Part shown: one piece after another, positions 52,757-60,806 of the stretch | Layout of the letters: the number at the start of each line of letters is the position of its first letter | Numbering within the stretch: position 1 is the stretch's first letter | NCBI RefSeq assembly: GCF_002217285.1 | Contig: NZ_MUGW01000022.1 | Span: forward strand, 99,999 to 163,998 | Source of the DNA: Flavobacterium hercynium | GTDB taxonomy: Bacteria > Bacteroidota > Bacteroidia > Flavobacteriales > Flavobacteriaceae | Direction of reading: 5' to 3' | DNA length: 64,000 nucleotides | The notes under the pieces: model-generated | Seen by the model: only the letters and a program-made list of their open reading frames with translations | Databases searched by the model: none | What the model was told of the DNA's origin: nothing | Made by a program: the position numbers and the translations under genes

Positions 52757-52897
52757 TTAAAAACTAAGTTTAAAGTTTGCTTTTTTTATTTCTTCAGGTT
52801 TACCAGAAGTAAACTTAACATTTTTTAATCTATTAACACTTTCTGAAATTGTGATTTTGGCATTAATAGTAGCGGTAGTGTTTTTTTTTGCTTTCAT
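52757..52897 (-). CDS. Small basic protein, 46 residues
   Basis: Starts MKAKKNTTATINAKITIS and ends ANFKLSF. It is rich in Lys, Asn and Thr and has no signal peptide. It was not in my initial ORF list because it is short. The ATG lies 2 bases after the stop that the upstream DUF6934-like gene would have without its apparent frameshift (see that entry), so the two look like one operon. No family recognised; its reality rests on this spacing and clean codons. Confidence 0.5.
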   Translation of the reverse strand: MKAKKNTTATINAKITISESVNRLKNVKFTSGKPEEIKKANFKLSF

Positions 52898-52972
52898 AAT
52901 TATTTTCTTTTAAAGAGAAATCCGTTAAAATCTTTTTTGTAATCAAAAGGTACATTTGTAATTAGATTATCA

Positions 52973-53368
52973 TCATCTACCAATGCTCCAAAGCATATCA
53001 AAAGTTTTTGAGAGTTCCTCATAATTTAACTTAATGGCTCTCTTATAAGTATTCGTTCTTCTTTTATCACTACCTGCTATAAATATTTTTAAATGTGGAT
53101 GTGTTGAAGAAAAATGATAAGCGGTTAATGCTACCGTTGCCAAAATTTCTCTAATATCTCCATTGTTGTCTACTTTTTCATCATCTATAATGTAAGTTTT
53201 ACTAGCATCGTCGTAAATCAAATTTCCAAAACATAAGTTATAAATATCGGCTTGCATAGTAACATCAAATATTACAGCTTTGTTTATATTCCCATTTTTT
53301 CCTGTACTTGTAAATTCATATTCTTTGGCATCGGTACTTGTGAGAACGTCGTATTTAGGGTAATTCAT
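52973..53368 (-). CDS. DUF6934-like protein with apparent C-terminal frameshift
   Basis: 131 residues as annotated, ending in FDMLWSIGR. The start MNYPKYDVLTSTDAKEYEFT, and the middle IYNLCFGNLI and VALTAYHFSSTHPHLKIFIA, resemble DUF6934 proteins of about 150 residues (YDY...EFTS.GPKG; YNLAFGD; ATVAAIVYTFT). Those end in a PFEKG.NYEAFLVKRK-like tail. One base shift here, near 52985, opens a frame reading ALVDDDNLITNVPFDYKKDF and then NGFLFKRK, ending at 52900. The tail fits, so this looks like an authentic or artefactual one-base frameshift. Function unknown. Confidence 0.7.
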   Translation of the reverse strand: MNYPKYDVLTSTDAKEYEFTSTGKNGNINKAVIFDVTMQADIYNLCFGNLIYDDASKTYIIDDEKVDNNGDIREILATVALTAYHFSSTHPHLKIFIAGSDKRRTNTYKRAIKLNYEELSKTFDMLWSIGR

Positions 53369-53472
53369 GAACGTAATATAAATTTTGAGCCCGCAAATTT
53401 AGTGCTTACTTTATAAGAACTAGCAAGAATAAGACAAAGTAGGTTTTAATTTTATTTTTAAAGTTTTAAAAG

Positions 53473-53504
53473 AAAACCTGCTTCACTTAAATGAAACAGG
53501 TTTT
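53473..53504 (-). terminator. Rho-independent terminator, minus strand
   Basis: AAAACCTG (53473-53480) and CAGGTTTT (53497-53504) pair, with TTCA/TGAA continuing inside; it lies just past the stop of the small exported protein gene. Confidence 0.6.
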
Positions 53505-53513
53505 AAAGATGAA

Positions 53514-53723
53514 TTAATCTTCCCAACCACATAAAGTAAGTCCTAGACCTTTTGCCTGCGAAAGTGTAACTTCGTTTACACCATGATTGCAGGATTTGAG
53601 CCCGCGGCAAGTTTCTTTGAAATGGTATTTTTTTGCTCCTCCGGATCCGCAGATGTAGACCTTAGTTTCTATCGGGGTAAAAGAAGTAAAAAGTATTAAA
53701 AGTAATAGTGTTGCATATTTCAT
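53514..53723 (-). CDS. Small exported cysteine-rich protein
   Basis: 69 residues with signal peptide (KYATLLLLILFTSFTPIETK). The mature part has YICGSGGAKKYHFKETCRGL, then SCNHGVNEVTLSQAKGLG and LTLCGWED. The CxSxxxxKYH....C..L..C......A...G..LC..E arrangement is seen in many small bacterial proteins of unknown role and in envelope nuclease tails, and may bind metal or form disulfides. It ends at a terminator. No neighbour gives a role. Confidence 0.65.
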   Translation of the reverse strand: MKYATLLLLILFTSFTPIETKVYICGSGGAKKYHFKETCRGLKSCNHGVNEVTLSQAKGLGLTLCGWED

Positions 53724-53746
53724 TTTTGTAGATTAAAAGCTTACGC

Positions 53747-54163
53747 TTATTTTACGATTAAATCGTATTGATTTCCTTTTTTGTCTGTTGCTTTAAGTTT
53801 GCCGTAATCAATCCATTCGGCATTGATGTCGATTTCTCTGGTATCGATTTTCAGCATTCCGGCGCCATGTTTTCCTTCAATATTAATATTTCCAAAAACA
53901 GAATCACCTTTTACGTCAATTCCTTTTACATCGTAATTGTATTCGTAACGACCAGAATATCCTGTTCTGTATTCGTATAAAAACTCTTTATCGACATGAT
54001 AGGTTTTAGCTTCCTCAGGTGTAATGGTTTTTCGATCATCAGGAGTAATAACGGCCTGATAAAAAGAATTAATTTGATGTTGAGGTTCCGGAGGCAATTC
54101 TTTGGCACATCCCCAAATAGAGAATGCAGCGTTTAAGATGATGATTTTGTGTTGGTGTGGCAT
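53747..54163 (-). CDS. Hypothetical lipoprotein-like protein
   Basis: 138 residues. The N-terminus (KIIILNAAFSIWGCAKELP) looks like a short signal with a lipobox Cys. The body is beta-rich with YDVKGIDVKGDSVFGNINIE, then GMLKIDTREIDINAEWIDYG and LKATDKKGNQYDL. No family recognised. It may be periplasmic or on the outer membrane. It sits upstream of the vWA lipoprotein operon but is about 60 bases apart and may or may not share its transcript. Confidence 0.55.
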   Translation of the reverse strand: MPHQHKIIILNAAFSIWGCAKELPPEPQHQINSFYQAVITPDDRKTITPEEAKTYHVDKEFLYEYRTGYSGRYEYNYDVKGIDVKGDSVFGNINIEGKHGAGMLKIDTREIDINAEWIDYGKLKATDKKGNQYDLIVK

Positions 54164-54226
54164 TTTAGTGTAAAAATAAATAGAACTAATTGGATGTAAC
54201 AGCGTACTTATACGTGATTATGTGCT

Positions 54227-55120
54227 TTAGTTTTTTGCAATAAAATCTTCAATGATTTTATGCATATTCGAAGGCAGGTCTGCATTTTTAATTTCAAAAT
54301 GCTGTACGTTCATTTCAGTTAACCATTTCGTCCAATAAGCTTTGATTACTTTTTCTTCGTAGGGATTATTGTGATCCGGATTTATACCGAGAACCAGAAC
54401 TTCAAGTTTTGATAAGTCGACATCGGGCTTTATAAATCCAAAATCATTATCCTTCATTTTTTTCTGCCAGTCCCCGGTATTCAAACCATTTTCGCGAATT
54501 AACTTTGAAGTGATGTAAGTTGATCTTTTCCCTTCTTTAATTGCGGTACCTTCATAAAATACATAGCCATCTGTTAGTATGATTAGTATATTTCGGCTAT
54601 CATTTTCAATACAATTGTCCTTTACTTTTGTATCAAAAAAATTCCAAATATCCGATCCTATAAAATTGTTGTCTTTTATGGCAGATTCGTAAATTTTTTG
54701 TGTCTGAGCAGCATAATTGGCACTAATTGAATTTAATAGCTCTTTTGAAGCATTATTTTTATCGACTGCAATTCTTAGATTTTTAGAAATAGAATCGATT
54801 TGACGATCTTGAGGCTCCGGATTAAAGAAGATTTGCATCTTATCATTAATTTGTTTGAGCTTTTTTGATTTTAAATGATCCGTAAAAGCTTCTGAAACAG
54901 ATTTAATATATCCCAAATCGCGTTGGTAAAATGCCATCGTAGGATTCGGATTTTTTTCAAGACTAATTCTGTCTGATAAATCAATGAGTATGCTAATGTT
55001 GTAATTATCACCTTTGAAGCTAGTAGCTTTAGGTTTGTTTTCAGGTTTATCGGTTTTTCCACAAGAAAAAACTGAAATGGCAAGTAAAGTTAAAACTAGA
55101 ATTTTTATAGTTTTTTTCAT
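54227..55120 (-). CDS. vWA-like lipoprotein
   Basis: 297 residues with a lipobox (ISVFSCGKTD). A von Willebrand A-like fold is suggested by ISILIDLSDRISLEKN, a MIDAS-like DxSxR, and NILIILTDGYVFYEG, where the second Asp of the metal site falls. The C-terminus (VLVLGINPDHNNPYEE; IIEDFIAKN) completes the alpha/beta fold. It would sit in the periplasm on a lipid anchor. Only 5 bases separate it from the coiled-coil membrane protein gene upstream, so they are co-transcribed. It may help the membrane protein by metal-dependent binding; this is inferred. Confidence 0.7.
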   Translation of the reverse strand: MKKTIKILVLTLLAISVFSCGKTDKPENKPKATSFKGDNYNISILIDLSDRISLEKNPNPTMAFYQRDLGYIKSVSEAFTDHLKSKKLKQINDKMQIFFNPEPQDRQIDSISKNLRIAVDKNNASKELLNSISANYAAQTQKIYESAIKDNNFIGSDIWNFFDTKVKDNCIENDSRNILIILTDGYVFYEGTAIKEGKRSTYITSKLIRENGLNTGDWQKKMKDNDFGFIKPDVDLSKLEVLVLGINPDHNNPYEEKVIKAYWTKWLTEMNVQHFEIKNADLPSNMHKIIEDFIAKN

Positions 55121-55125
55121 GATAG

Positions 55126-56394
55126 TTAATTTTTTGAATATACTAAATGTTGAAAATCAGGATCGACTAGGTTTAATCTCGTAAGATGCTCTTCGGCGGA
55201 GAATTCGCAATTCTCTAACAATTCTGTTTTTTCGGTATGAGGCAAAGCAATTTCGGTATTAATTGCCTGAAACCATCCTTCTTTGTATTGATGATGATAA
55301 TGCAAATATTCTTTTACCGGAAACACAAAACCATCTATTTTAGATTGTAATTCTGCTATTTTTCCGCTAATAGCAATGACTTGTTGTTTAAAATCGTTGA
55401 TTTTAGTATTGTATTCTGTTTTTAGCTTTTCCAAATCAAGAAGGTTTTCTTTTTTACCTCGTATGAAGGATTTTATCTTATCAATGTTTTCAAATTCTTT
55501 CATTACAAAATCAAAAACAAGTCCCCAAATAATGTAGACAACAAAGCCTGCAAATATGATCATCCAGAATTCAGCTTCGCCAAGTGCAATATTTAAGTTA
55601 TAAGGAGCGGATTCTGTAGTTTTATTAAACTCATATATTTTTTTCTCAATTTGATAGGCAAGGAGAGCATCAAACAAAAATGTAGTAATGAATAATGCGA
55701 TCATTCTCATAATGTTTTTAATTCCTTTTCCTTGCTGCACCATATGAATTACATATCCTAAACCCATAAATACAAACGGAATTGTAGTAACCAAAATGCC
55801 TTCTAACCAACTTGCTTTAAAAGAATTGTTTAATGCATCAGCATCAAAAATAGCAGCAGTTAAACTATCATCTGCAAATTCTTTGAAAAATGCAGAGTAA
55901 GAAGCTGATATGTAAAACACAAATACATAAAGCGTGATAGGCAACAGTAAAAACAAACCAATATAAAATTGTGCTTTTAAGTTTTTTCCATCTTCAATTC
56001 CAAATTTATCAGGATTACGTTTTACTTCACTGATCTCACTTTTTATCAGATCAATATTTATATTGATATCCTGTTCTTTCTTTTCATAGATACCAATAGC
56101 AGCATCACATTTTTTGAGTTCAGTTCTGTTTTTTTCCTGCTCTTCTTTGTAAGGTTGTTTTAGCTGATCTTGTTCCAGTTTTTGTTTTCTGCATTGATCT
56201 TCAAAACTCATATATAAATTTTGAAGACAAGCTTTTAAAACTATTGGTTTTCCGGTTGCTTTTATTGATGCAGCAAAACCGCTTTGATAGTAGGTGATTC
56301 GAATTTGTTCTCTATCATTTTCATTTGTATCAGAATTATTTTGGAAAATATCTTCTGTTTTTTTTAGACTAAATAATTGCGAAAGTGGTTTCAT
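55126..56394 (-). CDS. Coiled-coil membrane protein, about four helices
   Basis: 422 residues. Residues 60-125 form a coiled coil (KEEQEKNRTELKKCDAAIGI). Four hydrophobic segments follow: FYIGLFLLLPITLYVFVFYI near 150, LVTTIPFVFMGLGYVIHM, MIALFITTFLFDALLAYQ and WMIIFAGFVVYIIWGLVFDF. A second coiled coil (VIAISGKIAELQSKI) and a C-terminal soluble part complete it. No family recognised. It is 3 bases from the TerB-like gene upstream and 5 from the vWA lipoprotein gene downstream. The arrangement of a membrane protein between a cytosolic TerB-like partner and a periplasmic vWA lipoprotein suggests a transmembrane complex. Confidence 0.65.
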   Translation of the reverse strand: MKPLSQLFSLKKTEDIFQNNSDTNENDREQIRITYYQSGFAASIKATGKPIVLKACLQNLYMSFEDQCRKQKLEQDQLKQPYKEEQEKNRTELKKCDAAIGIYEKKEQDININIDLIKSEISEVKRNPDKFGIEDGKNLKAQFYIGLFLLLPITLYVFVFYISASYSAFFKEFADDSLTAAIFDADALNNSFKASWLEGILVTTIPFVFMGLGYVIHMVQQGKGIKNIMRMIALFITTFLFDALLAYQIEKKIYEFNKTTESAPYNLNIALGEAEFWMIIFAGFVVYIIWGLVFDFVMKEFENIDKIKSFIRGKKENLLDLEKLKTEYNTKINDFKQQVIAISGKIAELQSKIDGFVFPVKEYLHYHHQYKEGWFQAINTEIALPHTEKTELLENCEFSAEEHLTRLNLVDPDFQHLVYSKN

Positions 56395-56397
56395 AAT

Positions 56398-56793
56398 TTA
56401 AGAATTTAATTGACTAATAATTTCTTCTTTTGAGATGTTTTTCTGAACACAGTCAATGAGGTAGGATGAAAGTTCATTAATGTTTTCATCCAGAAAATTA
56501 AATTTCCTGCAATACTTCTTAAGCATGTTCAGTTCATCTTCGGTAATTTTTTCGTCTGCCCAAATGATTCTTGTAAAATCATATAAGTACTCTATTCGGG
56601 TATTTAAATCTTCCGGAATAAGGAGTTCGGTACTGATTGGATTTAGAAAAAGTTTGTCGAGTTCTTCTTTTGGAATCCCACGTTCATCTGCAAAGTGATA
56701 AAGCATTTGTAGTTCTAATACATCAAAACAATCATCTGCCATTGCCATTTGATACAATCTTAAAAAATGGCTCTTTAATTCTAGTGTTATCAT
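56398..56793 (-). CDS. TerB-like protein
   Basis: 131 residues from the ATG at 56793; a start at 56841 would overlap the preceding gene. Helical throughout: LRLYQMAMADDCFDVLELQM, then YHFADERGIPKEELDKLF, and IIWADEKITEDELNMLKKYC. The two A-D-(x)-(x)-(x)-x-E/D elements are those of the tellurite-resistance TerB fold, where acidic residues may bind metal. TerB-like proteins occur in membrane-linked stress and defence sets. It is 7 bases from the Excalibur gene and 3 from the coiled-coil membrane gene. Confidence 0.65.
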   Translation of the reverse strand: MITLELKSHFLRLYQMAMADDCFDVLELQMLYHFADERGIPKEELDKLFLNPISTELLIPEDLNTRIEYLYDFTRIIWADEKITEDELNMLKKYCRKFNFLDENINELSSYLIDCVQKNISKEEIISQLNS

Positions 56794-56800
56794 TATATAT

Positions 56801-57100
56801 TTATTTTTTTTGTAAATTTTCACAGGCAATCCCATCACCATCAGAATCTAAATTTTTGTAGCAGCTTCTATCGCTGTCGTAAGTAGATTGAGCTTGTGCT
56901 TGAGTACTAAAGGAGCCGCATGTTTTCGTTGGGCAATCTGATGATTCAGAACAGGAAATTGCTAATCCAAATGTCAATGCCATTACGATTACAAGCATGC
57001 ATCCTTGGTTTTTACCTGAGTAAGATTTAGATCTGGTTTTGGTAAAATGTCCCTGAACAAACGTTCCGTTTTTTTTAAAATATGGTTTTCTGTAAGCCAT
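56801..57100 (-). CDS. Excalibur-domain membrane protein
   Basis: 99 residues from the ATG at 57100. A basic N-terminus is followed by one membrane helix (CMLVIVMALTFGLAIS), then a short extracytoplasmic part that ends CYKNLDSDGDGIACENL, the Excalibur calcium-binding motif (DxDxDGxxCE). Excalibur domains are found in envelope proteins and secreted nucleases. No enzyme domain is present here. It lies 11 bases from the DUF4236 gene, whose product also carries a membrane helix. Confidence 0.75.
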   Translation of the reverse strand: MAYRKPYFKKNGTFVQGHFTKTRSKSYSGKNQGCMLVIVMALTFGLAISCSESSDCPTKTCGSFSTQAQAQSTYDSDRSCYKNLDSDGDGIACENLQKK

Positions 57101-57111
57101 GATTGTTAGTG

Positions 57112-57333
57112 TTATATAATATAAATTAGAAATGTTATTAGTCCTATAAATGCAAATACTACTATGCATCCGTTGTTTTGATATCTTAGTCCGGATATAC
57201 CCGTCTTAGTCGAATAACCGCCTTTACTAAATGTTCCTACTTTAGTTCTTAAACTCGGAGAAATTCCGGATCGACTAATATTTAAGCCAAGACCGCCCCC
57301 AAGTTTTACTCTTTTCTGAAATCGAAATCCCAT
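57112..57333 (-). CDS. DUF4236 small membrane protein
   Basis: 73 residues. MGFRFQKRVKLGGGLGLNIS is the DUF4236 start (consensus MGFRFRKRxKxGPGLRLNxS), continuing SRSGISPSLRTKVGTFSK. A C-terminal membrane helix (CIVVFAFIGLITFLIYII) ends the protein. The function of DUF4236 is unknown; it is often found next to Excalibur or surface-protein genes, as here. The genes from here to 54227 run in one direction with small gaps. Confidence 0.85.
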   Translation of the reverse strand: MGFRFQKRVKLGGGLGLNISRSGISPSLRTKVGTFSKGGYSTKTGISGLRYQNNGCIVVFAFIGLITFLIYII

Positions 57334-57359
57334 TTTTAGTTGTTTTAGTCGGTTAGTTA

Positions 57360-57770
57360 TTAGTTTAATACCGTTCCTACTTCGACTTCATAAGTTTCAC
57401 AGTTTTGAATATCAAGCCCCATTACATCAACTGTTTTTTCTGCACCTGCAGCAAAATTTGCGGCATTTCCCATTCCTGTCCCTACGATATTCCCATCTTT
57501 ATCATAGAAAGTTGCTTTTAGATCTAAATAATTTATTAGTTCATCTGAATTATTTTTTATTCGACAATGAATTTTATAAGAATTAAATGTTGATTCGTAC
57601 TTGGCGGAATGCTTTAAAATTTCTACTTCTGGTTTTGAATATTCTACAGTTTCTGCTCCGCGAGAGTATTTTTTGGAATTACTTTTTTTACTATCATCGC
57701 TTCCAAATGCTATGAATATAAATCCGGCAAGAGCAAGTACAGAAAATAGATGTTGAACTGTTTTTTTCAT
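57360..57770 (-). CDS. FxLYD-domain envelope protein
   Basis: 136 residues with an N-terminal hydrophobic anchor (LFSVLALAGFIFIAFGS). The FxLYD domain is IHCRIKNNSDELINYLDLKA followed by TFYDKDGNIVGTGMGN and AAGAEKTVDVMGL. FxLYD domains are beta-sandwich folds found in bacterial and archaeal surface proteins with no enzyme activity known. It stands 26 bases upstream of the DUF4236 gene and is probably the second gene of this run. Confidence 0.75.
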   Translation of the reverse strand: MKKTVQHLFSVLALAGFIFIAFGSDDSKKSNSKKYSRGAETVEYSKPEVEILKHSAKYESTFNSYKIHCRIKNNSDELINYLDLKATFYDKDGNIVGTGMGNAANFAAGAEKTVDVMGLDIQNCETYEVEVGTVLN

Positions 57771-57775
57771 GATTG

Positions 57776-58213
57776 TTATAAATTAATGGTTATTGATTTT
57801 TTATATATTACAAAAGGGAGCAGCATTCCTAGGATATAGAGAAGTAAATCTATGATATCAAAAGTGCCGGGGATTATATTGAAGAGTTGACCTAATTCTG
57901 AAATAATAGCGATCAAGGGAATGATAAAAATCCAGAATAAGTTTTCATATCTGACTTCATTTTTCCATAGATAAAGAACAAGACTGATATACGAAAACAT
58001 CCATAAACCATCCGGTAAGGAGTATAAAATGAAATCGGGCAAATTTCCATTGATAACAGAAGTATAATTTCTTATTCTTTGAAAAAAAGTATCCAGATGC
58101 AATATGTTGAACCAGGTAAACATTTTTAAAGAAGAAGATCTAAACAAAATGTATATTAAACTACCACAAAATAATGTAGAAAAATGACCGATATATATTT
58201 GTTTTATGTCCAT
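57776..58213 (-). CDS. Hypothetical four-helix membrane protein
   Basis: 145 residues from the ATG at 58213 (an earlier ATG at 58243 adds 10). Hydrophobic segments near GHFSTLFCGSLIYILFR, DGLWMFSYISLVLYLW, WIFIIPLIAIISELGQLFN and LLLYILGMLLPFVIYK make four membrane helices. The spacing and the PxxLGQLF loop resemble VanZ-like proteins faintly. No firm family. It is 5 bases from the FxLYD gene and probably first of the operon. Confidence 0.6.
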   Translation of the reverse strand: MDIKQIYIGHFSTLFCGSLIYILFRSSSLKMFTWFNILHLDTFFQRIRNYTSVINGNLPDFILYSLPDGLWMFSYISLVLYLWKNEVRYENLFWIFIIPLIAIISELGQLFNIIPGTFDIIDLLLYILGMLLPFVIYKKSITINL

Positions 58214-58316
58214 GAGATAATTGATTTTTCTTAGAATATTCAAACTTAAACCTATTAATAGTCAGTATTTTACGGAAAACCATAATCCGATTTTTTTATT
58301 TTTTAGGCATAAAAAA

Positions 58317-58334
58317 AAGCTCCCGAAGGAGCTT
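58317..58334 (-). terminator. Terminator with TTCG tetraloop, minus strand
   Basis: On the minus strand AAGCTCC, loop TTCG, GGAGCTT, then eight T: a very stable terminator 34 bases past the response-regulator stop. Confidence 0.9.
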
Positions 58335-58367
58335 AGAAAAATGTTTATTTAGCTAGTGATAAGAATC

Positions 58368-59036
58368 TTAGATGATTCCCATATCTTTTGTAATAGAAAC
58401 CAAATGTGTTGTATTATTGGCTTTGAAAAAGTCTTTGAGTTTGGCAATTCTTTTCTCGATCGTACTTTTACTGTTGGGTTTTATACCGAGTTCTTTAAAA
58501 GTTTCGGTTATGTCATCCTGCGCAATACCCATTGAGAGTTGTTTTATGATTTGAATGTCTAAATCGTCGATTTCGAAATTGTTTTTTTCCTGCAAAGCCG
58601 AAGCAATCTCAGGTGAGATAAATTTTTGATCAGAAGAAAAAACCATGGTAATGGCTTTTTTTAATTCTTCGATGCTGTTTCTGCCTTTCAAAACAAAACC
58701 ATTAATACCGAAATTATCAAAAAGAGATTTTATTCTGTATCCTTTATCTTCAACAGAGTAGGCTATGATTCTAATGTTGGGCTGAACTTCACGAACTTGC
58801 TGTATCAATTCATCGCCATTGGCAATAGCAGGAATACGATGATCCGACTTAAATGATAAATCACTTATTAAAAGATCGTAAGGTTCATTTTTTTGAATAG
58901 CAGCGCGTACTTTCAAGAAAGCTTCGTCGCAATATTTTGAGTGGTGAAAATCTTCGATTCCTAAGTCTTTCAGGGTCTGTTCTATTCCTAAATTGATACT
59001 ATCAAAATCTTCAGCAACTAATACTTTTTTAAACAT
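58368..59036 (-). CDS. Response regulator with unusual HTH C-terminus
   Basis: 222 residues. The receiver has VLVAEDFDSI, phospho-acceptor Asp59 in DLLISDLSF, and FVLKGRN, where the usual KP is replaced by KG as in LuxR-type regulators. The C-terminal region has an HTH-like section (IIKQLSMGIAQDDITETFKE, KSTIEKRIAKLKDFF) that resembles NarL/LuxR (LxxGxxxxEIAxxLxxSxxTVxxHxxxI) only loosely. It is 7 bases downstream of the kinase gene, its likely partner. Confidence 0.85.
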   Translation of the reverse strand: MFKKVLVAEDFDSINLGIEQTLKDLGIEDFHHSKYCDEAFLKVRAAIQKNEPYDLLISDLSFKSDHRIPAIANGDELIQQVREVQPNIRIIAYSVEDKGYRIKSLFDNFGINGFVLKGRNSIEELKKAITMVFSSDQKFISPEIASALQEKNNFEIDDLDIQIIKQLSMGIAQDDITETFKELGIKPNSKSTIEKRIAKLKDFFKANNTTHLVSITKDMGII

Positions 59037-59043
59037 AAGCTTT

Positions 59044-60753
59044 TTATTTAGGCAGTGTTATTTTTACTTTAAATCCTTTGTTTGGTTCGGTGTCAAAAAT
59101 AACCGTTCCTCTTATAGCTAGAATACGGTTTTCCATATTTTGCAAACCATTTTTATTAATTTTTTTAGGGTTACATCCAACACCGTTATCTGCATAATCA
59201 ATAACAATATATTTTGTGCTGTTATCAAACTTCAGAACTACCAATGCAGCCTGACTGTGTTTCTTCATGTTTACCATTAATTCCTGCAGAAGTCTGTGAA
59301 TAGCAACTTTTTTTAATTCGTCTGTACTGTCCCAATTTACCTTTTCAATTCCATTAATAATGACGTTCGTATTTTTAGTATTGTACGTCGAAAGCATCTC
59401 TCTTAAGTTTCGGGCATAGTTTGTTCCCGTATCGACAGTATTATTCTCTCGGGAAATACCACGAACTCTGGAGTAAATATTATCAAGTTTCTGAATCAGG
59501 TTTTCTTTGATATTATCTCTTGCTAAAGATTGGGTTTGTGTATACGTAATCGCATGAAAAACATCATTGGCCAGCTCGTCATGAATATCCTTGGCAATAC
59601 GGATTTCGGTGTTGTATGCTACTTTTATTTCCTGAATACGGCTTCTGTTTCTGTAATATCGAATAAGGATTACGATTACAATAACCAGAAAAACAATTCC
59701 TAATAAGCTTACTATCTTTTGGTATTTGGCTTCTTGTAAGGACAATTGGTTTTCTACTCTTTCTAAGCGAAGTTTTTGATTCTCGTCTTTTTCCTTTTTA
59801 GAATCGTATTTAATCTTGGCAAACTTATTTTTGAAGTTATTTCTAATATTGATAATACTGTCGTTAATCAAAATGTATTTTTGTGCATACGAAGGATTTT
59901 TTGTTGGTGCGACATTTGAAATTAAAAAGGATAGCGCTTCTAATCGTTCGTCGACACTATTTAGCTTCGTTGCCGTTTTATAGGCATTGGTCGCAAATTC
60001 GTTAGACTTTTCCAAATCAAATTTTGAGTAATAATCAGCCAAATGCAGGTAACTTTCGATACTTCCATAGCGATCGTCGAGTTCCAGGCGCAAGGCAAGC
60101 GCATCATTCAGCAATTGAAGTCCTTTTTCGTACTGCCTGTTTTTAAAATAAGCAAACCCTAAATTATCCATTACTCTGGCTTTGCTCTTAAGATATGGTG
60201 TATCGTAGGCTAATTTTTTATTTAAAATACCTTTAAGAATGGCAATCGCTTTATTGTATTTTTTTTGTTTAATGTATACAGCGGCAATATTGTTTAGCGG
60301 AGATTGTTTTGATAAAGGATCTTTGGCGTCTTTTACAGCCTGATCATAATACAGAATAGCATCTTCATAAAGAGAAAGTTCTTTGTCAGCAATTCCGAAT
60401 AAATTATTTATAGCAACCCCATAATTATCATTCCCTTTAATAAAAGGCAATGCTTCGGTTAACGTTTCTTTACTGCCATAGTAATCACCATTTATTTGCT
60501 GAATTTGGCCCATTTGAATGCAGCTGAAAGTAATGTTGGCGCTATCTTTTAGAGATTCAAACAGTATTTTTGATTTATTGAAGTAATAAAAAGCGCTATT
60601 GTATTTTTTATCCTGAAAGGCAACTAATGCTTTATCTCGCAATTCAGTGGCTTCTTCTTTGAGTTTGTTTGGCTTAATGATGTCTGTTTTTTCCTCTTTA
60701 CAAGAAAAGAAGAAAAGAAAACTTAATAAAAATAAAAACGGGGAACGTAGCAT
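59044..60753 (-). CDS. TPR lipoprotein histidine kinase (NarX-like catalytic domain)
   Basis: 569 residues. A lipobox-like start (LSFLFFFSCKEEK) precedes about 250 residues of TPR repeats (ALVAFQDKKYNSAFYYFNKS; ALPFIKGNDNYGVAINNLFG), one membrane helix (LLGIVFLVIVIVILIRYY), a HisKA_3 dimerisation helix with His391 (IAKDIHDELANDVFHAI) and an HATPase (LLQELMVNMKKHSQA; DYADNGVGCNP; GLQNMENRIL). The histidine-box HDELAN and the ATPase form put it with NarX-type kinases. The sensor faces the periplasm. It likely phosphorylates the response regulator encoded 7 bases downstream. Confidence 0.9.
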   Translation of the reverse strand: MLRSPFLFLLSFLFFFSCKEEKTDIIKPNKLKEEATELRDKALVAFQDKKYNSAFYYFNKSKILFESLKDSANITFSCIQMGQIQQINGDYYGSKETLTEALPFIKGNDNYGVAINNLFGIADKELSLYEDAILYYDQAVKDAKDPLSKQSPLNNIAAVYIKQKKYNKAIAILKGILNKKLAYDTPYLKSKARVMDNLGFAYFKNRQYEKGLQLLNDALALRLELDDRYGSIESYLHLADYYSKFDLEKSNEFATNAYKTATKLNSVDERLEALSFLISNVAPTKNPSYAQKYILINDSIINIRNNFKNKFAKIKYDSKKEKDENQKLRLERVENQLSLQEAKYQKIVSLLGIVFLVIVIVILIRYYRNRSRIQEIKVAYNTEIRIAKDIHDELANDVFHAITYTQTQSLARDNIKENLIQKLDNIYSRVRGISRENNTVDTGTNYARNLREMLSTYNTKNTNVIINGIEKVNWDSTDELKKVAIHRLLQELMVNMKKHSQAALVVLKFDNSTKYIVIDYADNGVGCNPKKINKNGLQNMENRILAIRGTVIFDTEPNKGFKVKITLPK

Positions 60754-60806
60754 AATTGTTACTTTCCCCGAAATTAATAATTTATATTAAAAAATAAGTA
60801 TAATTC

